Assembly: GCA_029948255.1 (NCBI GenBank)
Contig: JALIZF010001479.1
Span: 62,001-126,000 of the forward strand
Direction: 5' to 3'
Length of the DNA stretch: 64,000 nt
Source: Telmatactis stephensoni
Taxonomy: Eukaryota > Cnidaria > Anthozoa > Actiniaria > Isophelliidae
Part shown: piece after piece, positions 34,451 to 46,484 of the stretch
Layout of the letters: each line of letters begins with the position of its first letter
How positions within the stretch are numbered: the first letter of the stretch is position 1
Translations under genes and position numbers: made by a program
Notes under the pieces: generated by a model
The model's input: only the letters and a program-made list of their open reading frames with translations
The model's database searches: none
Told to the model about the DNA's origin: nothing

Positions 34451-35179
34451 CGAAATTGCTCTAATTTAAAGCGAGTTGCTGCTCAGTTACTGCTCGAATG
34501 GAGTCTCAAGCAGGCGACAAAGCAGCTGCTGTTCATCGTAGATTAAACCAAACTCGTGACAGTGCAATAATTTCAATTCAAATGTCTAAGTACCAGTATA
34601 TTATAATTGCAATGAACTATTGGATAATTAGAGGAAAGATGCTGTTATAAGTACATATTACGCAAAATACAGACTTGATTACTGTGGCTACCTGCTGGTC
34701 TGCAGTCCGAGAGTCTGTGAATCGTTTTAATTGGGAACTGGTAGAAATGCTACGAGACGAAGGCTAAGGCATTTTACATCATTTTACATGAAAGCGAAAT
34801 GTTGCCGGGTGTTTATTTCATTTGTATTATTTAGTTTTGAGAACCAGATTTGAAAAAAAGCCAAGTATTTATTATTATGTATTTTTAACTCCGGCTTTTG
34901 TTTTCGGTGTCGTCAGAGGTAAGCAAAAAACAACAACAACAACAACAACAACAACAAATTAAATTAAATAAAATAAAACAAACAAAATAAGAGTTTAATC
35001 CTGGCTACCATGATACTCGTCTTCATATAAGTAGGGCCTAAGGCTTTTTGAGATTAGATAAAAAAAGTATATGAAGGAACCGGACAAGAGGCAATTAGAT
35101 TTTTTAGGATATACTGTCTCGAATTATGATATGACTTGTAGTTCCATATTAATAACGGTCAATTTGTAAGCCTGTATCT

Positions 35180-35510
35180 CAAAAACTCGGAATATCTCCG
35201 TTAGAGAGTACAATAATGGTCCATATATACAACATCCGCAACAATAACTTTAATGGACTCCTGACGTCTATAAATAGCTCAAAAACTCTTTGAGTTCCGC
35301 AAGGCTCTACACTTGGCACACTTTTATTTCTATCATATATTAATGATTTACCCAATATTTCAGACAGACTTAGTTTTCGAATCCGTTTGCAAATGACACT
35401 AAATTATTCTACTCACACTCTGATGCTACAGCTGTTGAGAAGGTATTGAACGAAGACATACAGCTAATAATGACATATTATGCACTTAACAAATTATCAA
35501 TAGGCCATTT
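35180..35510 (+). pseudogene. Broken LINE reverse transcriptase fragment
   Basis: The plus strand reads VPQGSTLGTLLFLSYINDLP from 35294, which is motif B plus the following helix of a Jockey/CR1-like reverse transcriptase. After a frameshift near 35385 it continues FANDTKLFYSHSD at 35386 and VEKVLNEDIQL. The catalytic FADD box reads FAND, so one of the two essential aspartates is lost. A stop codon precedes motif B. Both ends of the enzyme are missing. It is an old dead copy. Confidence 0.8.
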
Positions 35511-36929
35511 CACGGTTGTCGTGGCTCAACCTCAGCCTCGACACCGTGTAATATATTCTTTAGAATTTGACTACAGCCCGTGGAATTTTAAAGTGTTTCG
35601 ATTGTTTGTTGTTGTTGTTTTGTTTTTACTCAATGGCCACTCAAAGTAACACAAGAAAATATCAAGAACCTTCATTTTTGGCGTAAAATAGCTTAAAAGT
35701 AGCTCTAAGAATATCACTTCCGATGTTGGCAAGCATCACTTCCGGTCAAAATGGCGGTCATTTTTAAGACCGCTTAAAATTCAATTAATCTTATTTTTTC
35801 AGATGCCACTATATCAGATATTTAAGTACTATCAATTCTGAGAATTTGGTGCTTTTAACACGAAGTGAACAATTCAGGTCAAAATCTGCACATATCCGCC
35901 CCACTATACCAAAATACGGGCGCCAACATAAAACCCCAGTGCGTGAGCGTCTATCAATCAGCGAAAATCCACCATCACGTGCTGAACACGTGCCGCTCAG
36001 ACTAATTAAGGACATTTATGGGCAAAAGATCCTCTAGACAGACTTTTTTTTAAATTTTGCATGATAACAGAAAAACATATAAGAAGTAAAACAATAATGA
36101 ATAAAAAATGGGAATTCGAATTCGTTTAAGCCGTCACAGTGTGAGGAAGCTTACCCTTTTTGCAGTAAAAATGTACGAATAACGCAAGCATGGAAATTCG
36201 TCAAGAAGAAGCCATATTTTGATGAAAAGCAAATTCTACACCCCACACTTAGCAGAAGTGTAGGGAAGGATACAATAATTGCTTAGCATTTGTCTTTTGC
36301 ATTAAAAACTAAAAGATATTAGCGAGAGAGAGCGCTTTCAGCCTAAAAATTACCTGAAATTGTATTCTAATCAGACACAAAATTTCGATTTGATTCACTA
36401 GACAGATTTCTTTTATTTTTCTCGTAAAGATAGATATTATAAAGTAGTTTCAGAAAACAAAATATAAAATGAGGGTCAATGACTTCGTTTTGGAGATATG
36501 AAGCTTTAAACTTTGAAAATGTGGCAGCCATTTTGAATTTGATCGCGTTTGTTATAGCTGAGAGCTGTTAAGTGTGACGTAATTTGAACGAAAACGACTT
36601 CCGGGTCCAAACTGAAAAGCATTTATTTAAAGATTTTTCTTGCTTTGTTCTTTATAATAGGAATTGGTGTACTTAGGTCTGTTTATTACGGATGGAGGAG
36701 GAATTGTGGATAAACGTTTTGGTTTTATTTTAGCGCATTTTGTAAAAAATTAGACCCGGAAATACGTCACAACTTAACAGCTCTATATAAACAAAATCAT
36801 CCAGGCGTTCCTCGCTCAGTTAAAAGAGCTCGAGCGCCCTCGCAGAAAGGATGCGCAGAAACAATGCCCATGAACGTCCTAAAGTAATGTTTCAAAGTCG
36901 ATATTAAGGACAGATTTCAAAGTCCCGAT

Positions 36930-37030
36930 TAAAGCTAAGCTTTTTCGACACCTCGGTTAATAAGGACACCCCGTTAATAAGGACATTTTTTCCCGTCCCG
37001 ACGGTGTCCTTATTAACGGGGTTCCACTGT
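36930..37030. mobile_element. pogo/Tigger-like terminal sequence or miniature element
   Basis: The phrase ccccgttaataaggaca at 36970-36986 is mirrored by tgtccttattaacgggg at 37006-37022, with another partial copy at 36954. An end reading ggggttccactgta follows. Ends of this kind (a gttcca-type tip plus gttaataaggacac) are known from pogo/Tigger-type DNA transposons. Only the terminus remains. Confidence 0.5.
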
Positions 37031-37349
37031 AGTTGCATCAGCAATTATAAAACAGATACGAAGATAAGAAAATTACAATCAAACTCACCAAGCCATCATA
37101 CAAAACATGTTGAGAAAACGGTTATCCTTTCGTTCACTCTTTTCAGTAAGACTTGTTTTTTCAGTCATCGTCTTCCAGAGCCATGGTACCAAAGCGATTG
37201 TAGACATTTTGGAAGAGTATCGGAGTCAGCTTTAACACATTTCTTCTTTTTACATCCAGTGAAAACCATGAACTTTTGGGCGACGATCGAGCAAGCAAGG
37301 TCATAAATAGAAAAATTAATATTTCTGCATGGAACTGTATCAATTTAAA

Positions 37350-37665
37350 ATTATCAAGATTGTTGATTTTGATAATTTGTGCAATTTTCAAAACAAAACA
37401 TTAAATCCTTGACAAGTTAAGATATGGGGATTTAAAATTCTGAAAATGCACCAAAACGAGGCTACCAAGGCTTTTGGTCAAAATTACATACCGGCAAAAC
37501 TCTCTATTTTTCACAGCGCATAACTTTTTTGATATTGAACCAAAAGTGATAAAATTTTCTGAAAATATTTGTCTTGAAGTAATTTCCCACATAGCATTGA
37601 TAATTTCTTGCACAAGGCCCTCATTTTCTCTACTGGAAAAAAAAAACTGAATTATGAAAGTGGTC
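37350..37665 (+). repeat. Dispersed copy of the 19-kb tandem unit
   Basis: Shares gttgattttgataat-like, aaatccttgacaag, gaaaatgcaccaaaacgagg, aaaactctctatttt and aaactgaatt segments with the units at 19023-19414. It contains an extra block before the last segment. Confidence 0.7.
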
Positions 37666-38820
37666 TATACAAAAAAAGTGATTATGGCCCAATTACGACA
37701 GTTTAAAAGCTGCAATTGAAGCAAAAAGAAATTTTCTGTCCTTTTTTTCAAACTATTCAATTTAAAATCAACTCAGTTCAAAGTGAAATTAAAAGTCAGT
37801 TTAATTTGCTTTATTCTTTTTGTCAAAGAAGTTCAACATTCCCGCCATTCGGTGTGCAGACGCGCGCGCGTCCGCCCTAACAGAAAGCGCGGGAATTTTT
37901 TGGTAATTCAGTTTTGATTGTTTGCGGGGAAAAATACTTGTTTTTGTTTTGACGGACTATTTTTAGTTGACTTCCGGTTTCACTAGCAAGGAACAAAATT
38001 GTCAAATAAACATATCATCACTTTGTAAGAAATATGGAGCCATCCTAAAGAAAAATAGCCAAAAACCTGAAGTAAAACTTAAAAAAATATAAAAACAATG
38101 AAAACAAAAACACTTTTGTTGCTATTAACATTTAGCTATTTAGCTATTTACTATTTTACATTTAGCGTTTAAAATAAACTATAACAACAACAATTATAAC
38201 AACAAGATACTATAGAAAGATAAATACAATTGTTACGTAGATCAAAAACTGCAGAAAATGCAGAAAAAAATTATAATTAACCCTGCATCTGAAACACTTC
38301 AAAACAATTGAAGAGTCTACAGATTGCTAGTCTTCTAGTCGGACAGACAGCTTTTGACGAGATTAACGTAACGAGATGATTGAAAGATATTAAAAACCAA
38401 TCGAATTCACATGTATTAGATCTAATTGCTGGAGATCAAATGCAACAGAATGATTCTGATCATGAACTTATCAATGAAAGATTTCACTGGTCTTTTAGAG
38501 TACATAAGTATAGTGTAGAATCTACTGAGTGGTTTGAGTAGCAATCTCTAGCCATCATAAGTTGGCGTTTTAAGCCTTATGTGCCGGCAAATATTCAATC
38601 AAAGCACAGGAAATAATAAAGAAAGAGTGGAAAATTAAAAAGGGCAAAAACCCAGCTAACTTGTGTACCTTTGAAACTTTTAATTAGACTAATTATAGCC
38701 GGTGGACCTCTCGATAGGATGAATAAATGATAAGGCAAAAAAGTACTATTGATAACATTTTGTTGTAACTCTGATTTAGTGGATGGACACTAGATCCGTC
38801 CACCAGTCTTAGGTAAATGT
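37666..38820. other. No gene recognised
   Basis: Includes a small GC-rich patch gacgcgcgcgcgtccg at 37859-37874. Otherwise AT-rich with nothing supported. Confidence 0.5.
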
Positions 38821-39215
38821 GATTCAGCTGAAATAGAACAGAGTTTATCTCAAAGATGTGAGGAACCACATATTCAGCGTCTTATAGACTCACTAATGGA
38901 GTGAGACTTAAAAGCAAGGTAAAGAACATTATTCAGCTAAATAGAACGTACGTGATTCAGCTAAAATAGAACGATTGGTCTTTAGCTCAAAGGTAAGGAA
39001 CTTCATTCAGCCTATTTGTTAAACTGTACTGATGGAAGACTAGACCTAAAAGTAAGGTGGGGGACATGATTCAGCTGTAAAATTGAACGTGCAGTGATTC
39101 AGCTAAAATAGAACGATTGAGTTGGAGTTAAGCTCAAGGGTGAGGAACCTTATTTAGCCTATTAGACTGACTGATTGAAGTCTAGACTTGAAAGCACACT
39201 GAGGTCGAGGAAACA
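38821..39215 (+). repeat. Diverged tandem repeat, about 133-142 bp units
   Basis: Three units begin gattcagct(g/a)aaatagaac at 38821, 38954 and 39096. Each runs through ctcaaa-gtgaggaac and attcagc phrases and ends with an agact-aaaag-aaggt part. A second attcagct phrase occurs late in the first two units. No coding frame. Confidence 0.8.
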
Positions 39216-39853
39216 TTAGCGAGAAACAGGAATTTTAGTGCAAAGTCGGCAATCGTAAAAGTATTTCCACTTTCCAACTACTTATGCGCTTCAAAGTGTC
39301 AATGAGACTTTCCGTTCAATTCCATCGCCTTTTGAGATTCTTCCGCAAATCAAGCTAATGCCAGATTCACTCTTGATGGATCTTTTTCAAACAATCCGTG
39401 AAACCGTTAAGCCTTTTTTTCTTTTTTTCTTTTTTTTTTTTTCCATTTCGGGTCAGTCTTTCAACAAAACACTCACACAATTAAAAGCTGGACGGAACTC
39501 TCTAAGTGATTAAAACTGGTTCCGTTGCTTAAGACAGAATTTCCTACCAGGTGATCTTGCGAGAGTGTTCCCTTGGATTGATAAATACACAATCATGGTC
39601 AAAAAGCTTTGTTTTCCTCCCAATAACAGGAGGGAATTTTGCATTGAGCATGCACGCATCCGTTGATGCATAACAATGCGATCGCAGGCGACAGGTTATT
39701 TAAAATTTTTATCCCAAAAAAGTGCTCAGTACGCAACAAAATTGGACAGAGCAAAGTCAGGCTCAGGTTATAAAAGTGATTTCGAGCCGGCAGTATTTTT
39801 GGACTAATTCAACGAGCAAGGAAATGTGTATATGCTCTATATGTTTAGAAAAA

Positions 39854-40108
39854 CAATAGTCCAGTTTCCAGTTACTAGAGACCGCTGAACTTCCTGACAA
39901 AAGGCGCATTTATACAGGGTTAGCCTCCTTTTCAAGAAAGACCCATGGGAGTAAACGCCATTTTTTTGGTTTTGTTTTGTTTTGTTAACAACAGAAAAAA
40001 ATCGAGTTTACTCCCTTGGGTCTTTCTTGAAAATGAGGCTAACCCTGTATAAATGCGCCTTTTGTCAGGAAGCTCAGCGGTCTCTAGTAACTGGAAACTG
40101 GACTATTG
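39854..40108. mobile_element. MITE with caatagtccagttt ends, copy 1
   Basis: At least 36 perfectly inverted terminal bases (caatagtccagtttccagtt and on) continue as a near-perfect arm through gacaaaaggcgcatttatac and gggttagcctc to a central tttttggttttg region. A second copy is at 63106-63363. The identity of the arms suggests a young copy. Confidence 0.88.
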
Positions 40109-42275
40109 CCGGCTTTCGGAAAAGCGGAAAACATTCTACGTTCTACATAGTACGCATAGTACGTGCAAGTACTTTTTATTATTTTTCAAATTAACCAAAG
40201 ATGGAATCTGTATATATCTTACGCAGAAATGAATTTGCAGGCAATTTTTCAGCCTGCTCAACGAAAGGGCTTTCAACTGCAAGTAGTGGATAATTTTTGC
40301 ATTAATTAGTTGCAAAAACATTAAGTTTTTAGGTTCTTGACGATTTTTTGTGGCATCAAACTTAACATTACGTACGTGAAAACGCTGTTATTGTTGATTA
40401 GAATTATTGCAAGTATAAGGTGGAGATCCTCTTTCGATTTTGAGTACGAGCAAAAAACATTTCACTGTAAAATAATGTACGCAAGAATAAAATAATGTAC
40501 GCAAAATAAAGAGTACATCACATTGATTGAAAGCTTTGTCTGAACTGAATGTAAGGCCAATTTCTAAAATATGTTTCTTCCTTTGAGATGAACAGCAGAA
40601 CTGTCCAAGACAAATCAAAAGAATGGCAAATAAGTATTGATAAGCTCGTGGCTTACTTTACTTTATAAGCTCGTGGCTTGTCGTAAAAGGAAGAGGTGCT
40701 TTCTCTATATATGCTACATAACCCTCCCATGCAGAAACAATGAAAATACAACTTGAAGGACATTTTTCATTCTGAAACTAGACGCACACGTGCGTTCACT
40801 CGTGCCCCGGAAGCCCTTTTAGGAGAGGCTTCAGTGACCGGTCCCGTTCGTACTCTTCCCCGAGCCGTTTCACCCATTCTTCACCATTCCGGGAAATAGT
40901 TAACCGTAACATAAAGACCCTAATTCGAATCGGCTAACTTAAGGTGGCTGGACCCTATTTCGCCAGTGCGCGGGTAGTCGAATTGAAGCGGCTATTAATT
41001 GCGTTACAGAATTAAGTTGACCAAAATTTTTACGCACACCTACTACAAATGGACCAAATTTTATAATGATGCTAGTTTGGTTGAAATCGGAGCTTTTTTA
41101 ACATCGAAATTGTTATACACTTGATTTGAAATTTTGCCAATTTTCTCAAAATCCTGACCTCGACGAGCAAAACGATTTATGAGACTTTGTAAATCAAATG
41201 TTTGTCTATAATGTGAGAGCGTTTCAAGAAATTCTATTAAGCCGATTTTGAGTAAAAACGGAGCAATTATTTAACTTTGAAGAAATTTAAAACCGCGGGT
41301 GCTCTACTAAATTAATTTTATAACAATAATTTTCCAAAGAAAAGTTGCAATATTTTTGGTTCTAAATAATACCAAGGCATGGTTCTTTATTTTGTGAATA
41401 TGTCATCGTATTTGCTATTTTTGATCGCCGTTGAGACGACTGTACGTGAAGCACTAAATTGCTGCGTTTATCTCGGAATTTCGATATCCACGTTAATAAT
41501 ACTGTTTCTTGAAAACTAGTAGATGAATTTTTTTTTATTTCTCGATATTGAATATTCAATCCTTTACCAGTAAGGAGTGTAAATTATAAAGGCATTGAAG
41601 TTTTTTAAGACCATTAAATAATTTTTTAAACATTGCCATATGTGCATCTCTATTCTCCCAGTTGTTGCCGGTGTTTGATTATGCATGCCTGCATGCTTCT
41701 GAAAGCCAAACAAATAATCTATGAAAAATGATCTATTCTTGACTTTAACATGACGTCATCAAAAAACTTACATGGGCTTCATATAGATCACTTAAAGCTG
41801 GGTTAAACGATTTAACTGTTGTTTTTATATGATTTTGCCAATTCGTATTTTGTCCGCCATGTTGGTGTCGCTCATTTCTTACTAAAGAATGAGTTTGGGA
41901 AATTGCTAATAACTTTGCAAAAAATTCTCTTTGGGGCTGAAAATTTATTTGACATATGGAGCTTTACTTGCTCTTTACAAAGATATAAATTGAATTTACC
42001 CAGGCCAGGGATGTGGAATCTGCTCATATTTTGGTGACCCGTAGCTAGAGTGACACCAATCACGAAGCGCCGTACATGTCTTACTAAAGAATGAACAGTT
42101 AAAATGGCAATATCTTCGCAACAAAAATTCGCTTCTATTCAAAATTTTACAGTTACAAAGTTTTATGTGCTCTTTTGAGCTCCTATATTGTCTCCACAAT
42201 ATAAATGAATATATAATAAAATTGTAAAATCGCAATAATTTTCACCTTATTATGGTGGCTTTTGCATATTTTCTT
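40109..42275. other. No gene recognised
   Basis: Mostly unique AT-rich sequence. A cttactaaagaatga phrase occurs twice (about 41878 and 42080), hinting at an old duplication of roughly 200 bp. No supported frame. Confidence 0.45.
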
Positions 42276-42575
42276 TTGCATATCAAAAAATTTCTTAGTA
42301 AAAATGTGCTGATTTTGCGCGAGCTCCTTATAAGAAAATTTGTCCATGTAAAGGAATTTGTACTTGCCATATTTTGAAGCTGGAATAAATTTTTAAAGAA
42401 AAAAACCCGATTTTCTTCGAAAATTGCATCCAAATTTACAGCCATTCGAGTGAAAACTTGCTAACCAAGTCAGCCATCTTGATTTTGACCGAAAAAAGGA
42501 CTGGAACTGTAGAAACAGGGACCCGCAGTTTGTTTACCACAGGAAGCCCGAAAACAGCAACGATTTCTTGATATG
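42276..42575 (+). repeat. Dispersed repeat, copy 2
   Basis: Homologous to 10119-10411 in the same orientation, with shared blocks aaatttacagccattcgagt and accacaggaagcccgaaaac. Small insertions distinguish the copies. Confidence 0.75.
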
Positions 42576-42686
42576 TAGATATTAGACAAGGCGCAAAACT
42601 GAAAAATGGACCTCTATGAGGCCATGTGGTTACTGGCCTCAAATCCAAATATAGATATAGACACATTTCAAGGCCTGTCCCCGGTT

Positions 42687-42717
42687 GGGGGGGGGGGGGG
42701 GGGGGCGGGGGTAGGGG
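42687..42717 (+). repeat. Poly-G tract
   Basis: Nineteen G, then C, then GGGGG and GGGG separated by TA. Proline-rich frames on the minus strand here are artefacts. Confidence 0.9.
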
Positions 42718-42750
42718 TTTATTTCGACTAGTGCATACACACACACCGAT

Positions 42751-43182
42751 TTGTCCTAGTGCCCTTGGTAAGTTTATTTAAATTTCTACATAAGCAAAAT
42801 GAAAAACTGAAGTACTATGTAAAACAGTGTAACAGAACCATTGAGGAATATAAATCATGTTCAACCTGCCTGAAGTCGCATCTTTAAATATTAAATGTAC
42901 ATTGTAAACACGGCTGGAAAACAAAATTTCGATCAAACATGTAAGTTCTGTTAAGAAATTGCCTCAACCAAATTAACAATAAACCACACTTCAAGATAAT
43001 CTTGAATTTTACGAGGTCAAAAACAAGACGACGTTTGGCATTTCGTTTTAGTATTACAATGTAAAATAATGATGGCGGATAGCCAAGTAGAATTCTTATC
43101 AAAGTAAAAATATATTTTTAGTCTTTCCAAAGTCTCACAAGAATCAATTAAAGCTGTGCCTAATTACATCAAATAAAGAAAA
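42751..43182 (+). repeat. Segmental duplication, copy A
   Basis: Begins ttgtcctagtgcccttggta and ends with aattacatcaaataaagaa. It matches 43514-43758 but holds about 185 extra bases between the aaacat and caatcaattaaagct blocks. Confidence 0.8.
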
Positions 43183-43513
43183 TTCTATATAGTTACAGAC
43201 TTTACATTCGTATTTTTACGTGAAAGTACTTTTATATTATTCACGGTTCTGAAACGGTCTGAAATGTTGGTGTCCTGTGGAGCAATACGCTACAGTTTGA
43301 GTTATGTGACATAACAACTCTTGCCGAATAAAACATCTTGTGCATCAAATTATTTCTCCAAACACAGTTTTCTAAACCATATTTTAGAATAAAATCGATT
43401 GGACGCGTACGAGAGATAAAATTTTAATTCAAATTTTTGGCACCTATGCTGTGACGTGCAAACAAAGATTTGTCTATTACAAATCGAAAACCTTCGAACC
43501 TCTAGACACGACT

Positions 43514-43758
43514 TTGTCCTACTGCCCTTGGTAAGTTCATTTAAATTTCTACATAACCAAAATGAAAACTGAAGTACTATATAAAATGTAACAGAACCAT
43601 TGAGAAATATAAATTACGATCAACTTACCTTCGCATCTCTAATTACTAAATGCACATTATAAACGCAATTGGAAAACAAAATTTCAATTAAACATATCTT
43701 TCTAAATAAACTCGCAACAATCAATTAAAGCTCTGCCTGATTACATCAAGTAAAGAAA
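43514..43758 (+). repeat. Segmental duplication, copy B
   Basis: Second copy in direct orientation, 763 bp from copy A, lacking the 185-base middle part. Either copy A gained an insertion or copy B lost one. Confidence 0.8.
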
Positions 43759-44173
43759 AGGAACATAATCTTTCTACATTACCTTAATGCCTACGAACCA
43801 AAGCCAAATCTAATCTACACTAAAATATCGCCCCATGTTTCCGTGCTTAAGTTTCCTATTCCATTCCGAACGGCTTCGTCAATACTACGTTTATCGAAAA
43901 TTGATCAAACGTTTCCCTTACAGATATATTTATGAACTAAACTGAACAATTCGGTCTGAAGAGATATATTTTATAACCACAAAGCCTATATTTGATTATT
44001 AATAATCGACTTAAACATCCTCGGACGGGCGCACGAAGTTCGCATATCTTTCGGCTTGACACTTCGGCTCTACTTAATTTCGGAGATTTCCGAATTACGC
44101 ACGCACGCAACCCGGTAGCATATAGTGTGTTACTGGCATAAAAGCAACCACAAAAAGTCGATCGCAAAAAGTG

Positions 44174-44480
44174 CAGAAGGCAATTTGGGGTAGAGGCTGG
44201 TAACATAACTATTCTAAACTAATTTTTCATGCCGAATTGGAATATGACTGTTAGTACCAAGACGTATTCTGCAATCTTATACGTGTAAATGACGTATTTT
44301 GTGAATTACTACAGTCATTTCATACTAACGGCTTTTTCATGCAATTCCAAAAGTTCCCAAACTTAAAAACAATGACCATGGCTGGAAAGAGCAACGTCTT
44401 GGTAACAGTCATATTCGCATTCAGCATGAAAAGTCGGTTTAGAATAGTTATGTTACCAGCCTAAACCCCAAAATGCCTCC
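44174..44480. mobile_element. MITE with ggctggtaacataac arms
   Basis: About 307 bp. The left arm (ggtagaggctggtaacataa, tattctaaact, tttttcatgc, aatatgactgtta, ccaagacg) is mirrored by 44395-44480 with a few mismatches. It is non-coding. Confidence 0.85.
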
Positions 44481-45225
44481 AGGTATCTGATTTTTCGAAA
44501 ATGCGCCTTTTCTACATAATGGAGTTTAAATACAACATAAATTTTATGTGGGGAACATCGAAAATTTTTGGCTTTAATTTCTTTTCTGATTGTGTATCTC
44601 CCCCTGATTGGTTGAAAATTTCAAATTCAAAAGAAAATCTTTTTAGAAATGAATTTTATTAAATTTTTCGTCGTAAACATATCCTCCGTATATTGATACA
44701 TTCCGTCAATATGAAAACAAACTATCAACGAAATTCTGATGTGGGGAAAGGAAATTGAGCCGCAGGCCTATTGATCGTAATATCGTTCTTAACAGGATCG
44801 TTACTTAAGGGAAATTGACCATTAAAATTTATCATTTATCTTGAACCTCCTAGTCAGTGCATGGTGCTCTAAATAAATTAAACTATTTCATGAACTCCGA
44901 AGATATTTCTTCTTTATCGTGGATTAATGAATCAGTGTTTTCCCGAATCAATCATAAGAAGCCATCAAAAACTTAAGCGTTAATCAGTGAATGCCAGCAA
45001 TTGTTTTATGGCATAAAGTCTCCCTATACAGACTGGCTGATAAAAAGGAGCGCCGTAAATGGTTTAAAATGTTTAGTATAAATTTACTTTGGATGAAACA
45101 TCTTTAAAAGTATCTTCTCCTTAAAGCAGACACGCTTCGTTTCCTGTATATAAATGAAGAAATCAACAAAAAACTTTCAAAATAGCCTTCTTAGTTTTCA
45201 CTGCACTTAAGTTTCCCAAATATGG

Positions 45226-45455
45226 GAGGCAGCATAGCCGCGTGGTCTGAACGCCGGACGTACCCGCCGGAGATCCCGACTTCGAGTATTCGCTCTGGCC
45301 ACTAGCTGAGACTGAATTTGTTCCGGGTAGTCACTAGTTCAGATTCAGCTTCTCGACCAAGCTTGAAAGTTTGCCTCCTACCAGTTGGGATTTGTAATTG
45401 AGGGCCATAATTAAAAGAGCTGGGTTACCAGTAGTGTATGTCACCCTCATTAAAA
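45226..45455 (+). mobile_element. tRNA-headed SINE with microsatellite tail
   Basis: A box-like tagccgcgtgg (45235-45245) and B box-like acttcgagtat (45279-45289) at tRNA-like spacing. An unrelated body to about 45455 leads straight into a tttg-rich tetranucleotide tract. The head differs from the other two SINEs. Confidence 0.65.
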
Positions 45456-45535
45456 TATGTTTTGTTTTGTTTTGTTTGTTTGTTTGTTTGTTCGTTCGTT
45501 CGTTCGTTCGTTCAATCGTTTGTTTGTTTATTTGT

Positions 45536-45566
<31 letters not shown>

Positions 45567-45567
45567 T

Positions 45568-45619
<52 letters not shown>

Positions 45620-45710
45620 TTGTTTGTTTGTTTGTTTGTTTGTTTGTTTGTTTGTTTGTTTGTTTGTTTGTGAGTGAGTGAGTGAGCGAGTGAGTGAGTG
45701 AGTGAGTTAA
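45456..45710 (+). repeat. Compound tetranucleotide microsatellite
   Basis: Consecutive blocks of TTTG, TTCG, TTTG/TTTA, CTTG, TTTG and GAGT repeats keep a four-base period over about 250 bp. Open frames through it are artefacts. Confidence 0.92.
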
Positions 45711-46204
45711 TGATTTAAATTTTATTACATTTTTATTTTAATTATTTCATATTGTTATTACTTGTAGTTTTATTAATTTCAATCTATCTTGTTTTTTTAA
45801 AAGAGAGTCTAATCAACATCGAGAAAAACAAATTTGTTTTAAATAACCAAAAAAAGTGTGTCTGAACCGATAAACATCACCACGTTGCATATGACTTCAG
45901 TCCTATTTCAGTCCAGGAGCCCTACGTGGCGTCGAGAAAAACAAAAATCTTTTTGAAATGACAAGACTTTTATCGGCATATCACAAATGACTTCATATTT
46001 CAAATCCAGAATATCATCTTGTCTTCATTTAAATTACACGTAAAACGTTGTCGGCATTCTGATTTCTAAAAAGGTTGTCGGATCCAATTAAGGCGATCGA
46101 TATAGGGGAATAGGTGATAGGTGATAGTCAATTAGTACGCGATAAGCGATAAGACATCCTTCCAAAACCCATGAATAGCTGAATGACTTTTGTTTCTGAG
46201 GATG

Positions 46205-46336
46205 CTTTCCATTTAGTGAAACCAACCGGCTAGAACGGTCGGATTTCCTAGGACTGATTCCAGCCAGAGCTAGGAATTGATATGTATAAAAGAACTGGCC
46301 GTTCTGGTCGGTTGGTCCCACTAAATTATAAATGAA
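46205..46336. mobile_element. Inverted-repeat element, first of a tandem pair
   Basis: Ends ccatttagtgaaaccaaccg with ctagaacggtc and the mirrored gaccgttct-type right end enclose ctaggactgattccagccag. A second complete copy follows within 25 bases. Confidence 0.75.
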
Positions 46337-46356
46337 AACCGCCCTTAGGGTTTATT

Positions 46357-46484
46357 CCATTTAGTAGAACCGACCGGCTAGAACGGCCTGATTTCTTAGG
46401 ACTGATTCCAGCCAGAGCTAAGAATTGACATGTACCATTTAAGAACTGGCCGTTCTGGCCGGTTGGTTCCAATAAATGAAAAAC
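46357..46484. mobile_element. Inverted-repeat element, second of a tandem pair
   Basis: Same structure as the preceding element (ccatttagtagaaccgaccg, actgattccagccagagcta, ggccggttggttcc). The two may be separate insertions or a duplication. Confidence 0.75.

Noticed and set aside
34660..34800. RLDYCGYLL-like translation resembling the tail of a LINE reverse transcriptase
   Set aside because: Only a handful of residues fit and stops interrupt it; too weak to annotate.
34885..34925. CTGACGA followed by GAAA on the minus strand (possible hammerhead)
   Set aside because: Only four unpaired bases separate the two boxes, so stem II cannot form.
42436..42744. Proline-rich 102-codon minus-strand frame
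   Set aside because: Spans the poly-G tract and a dispersed repeat; no domain.
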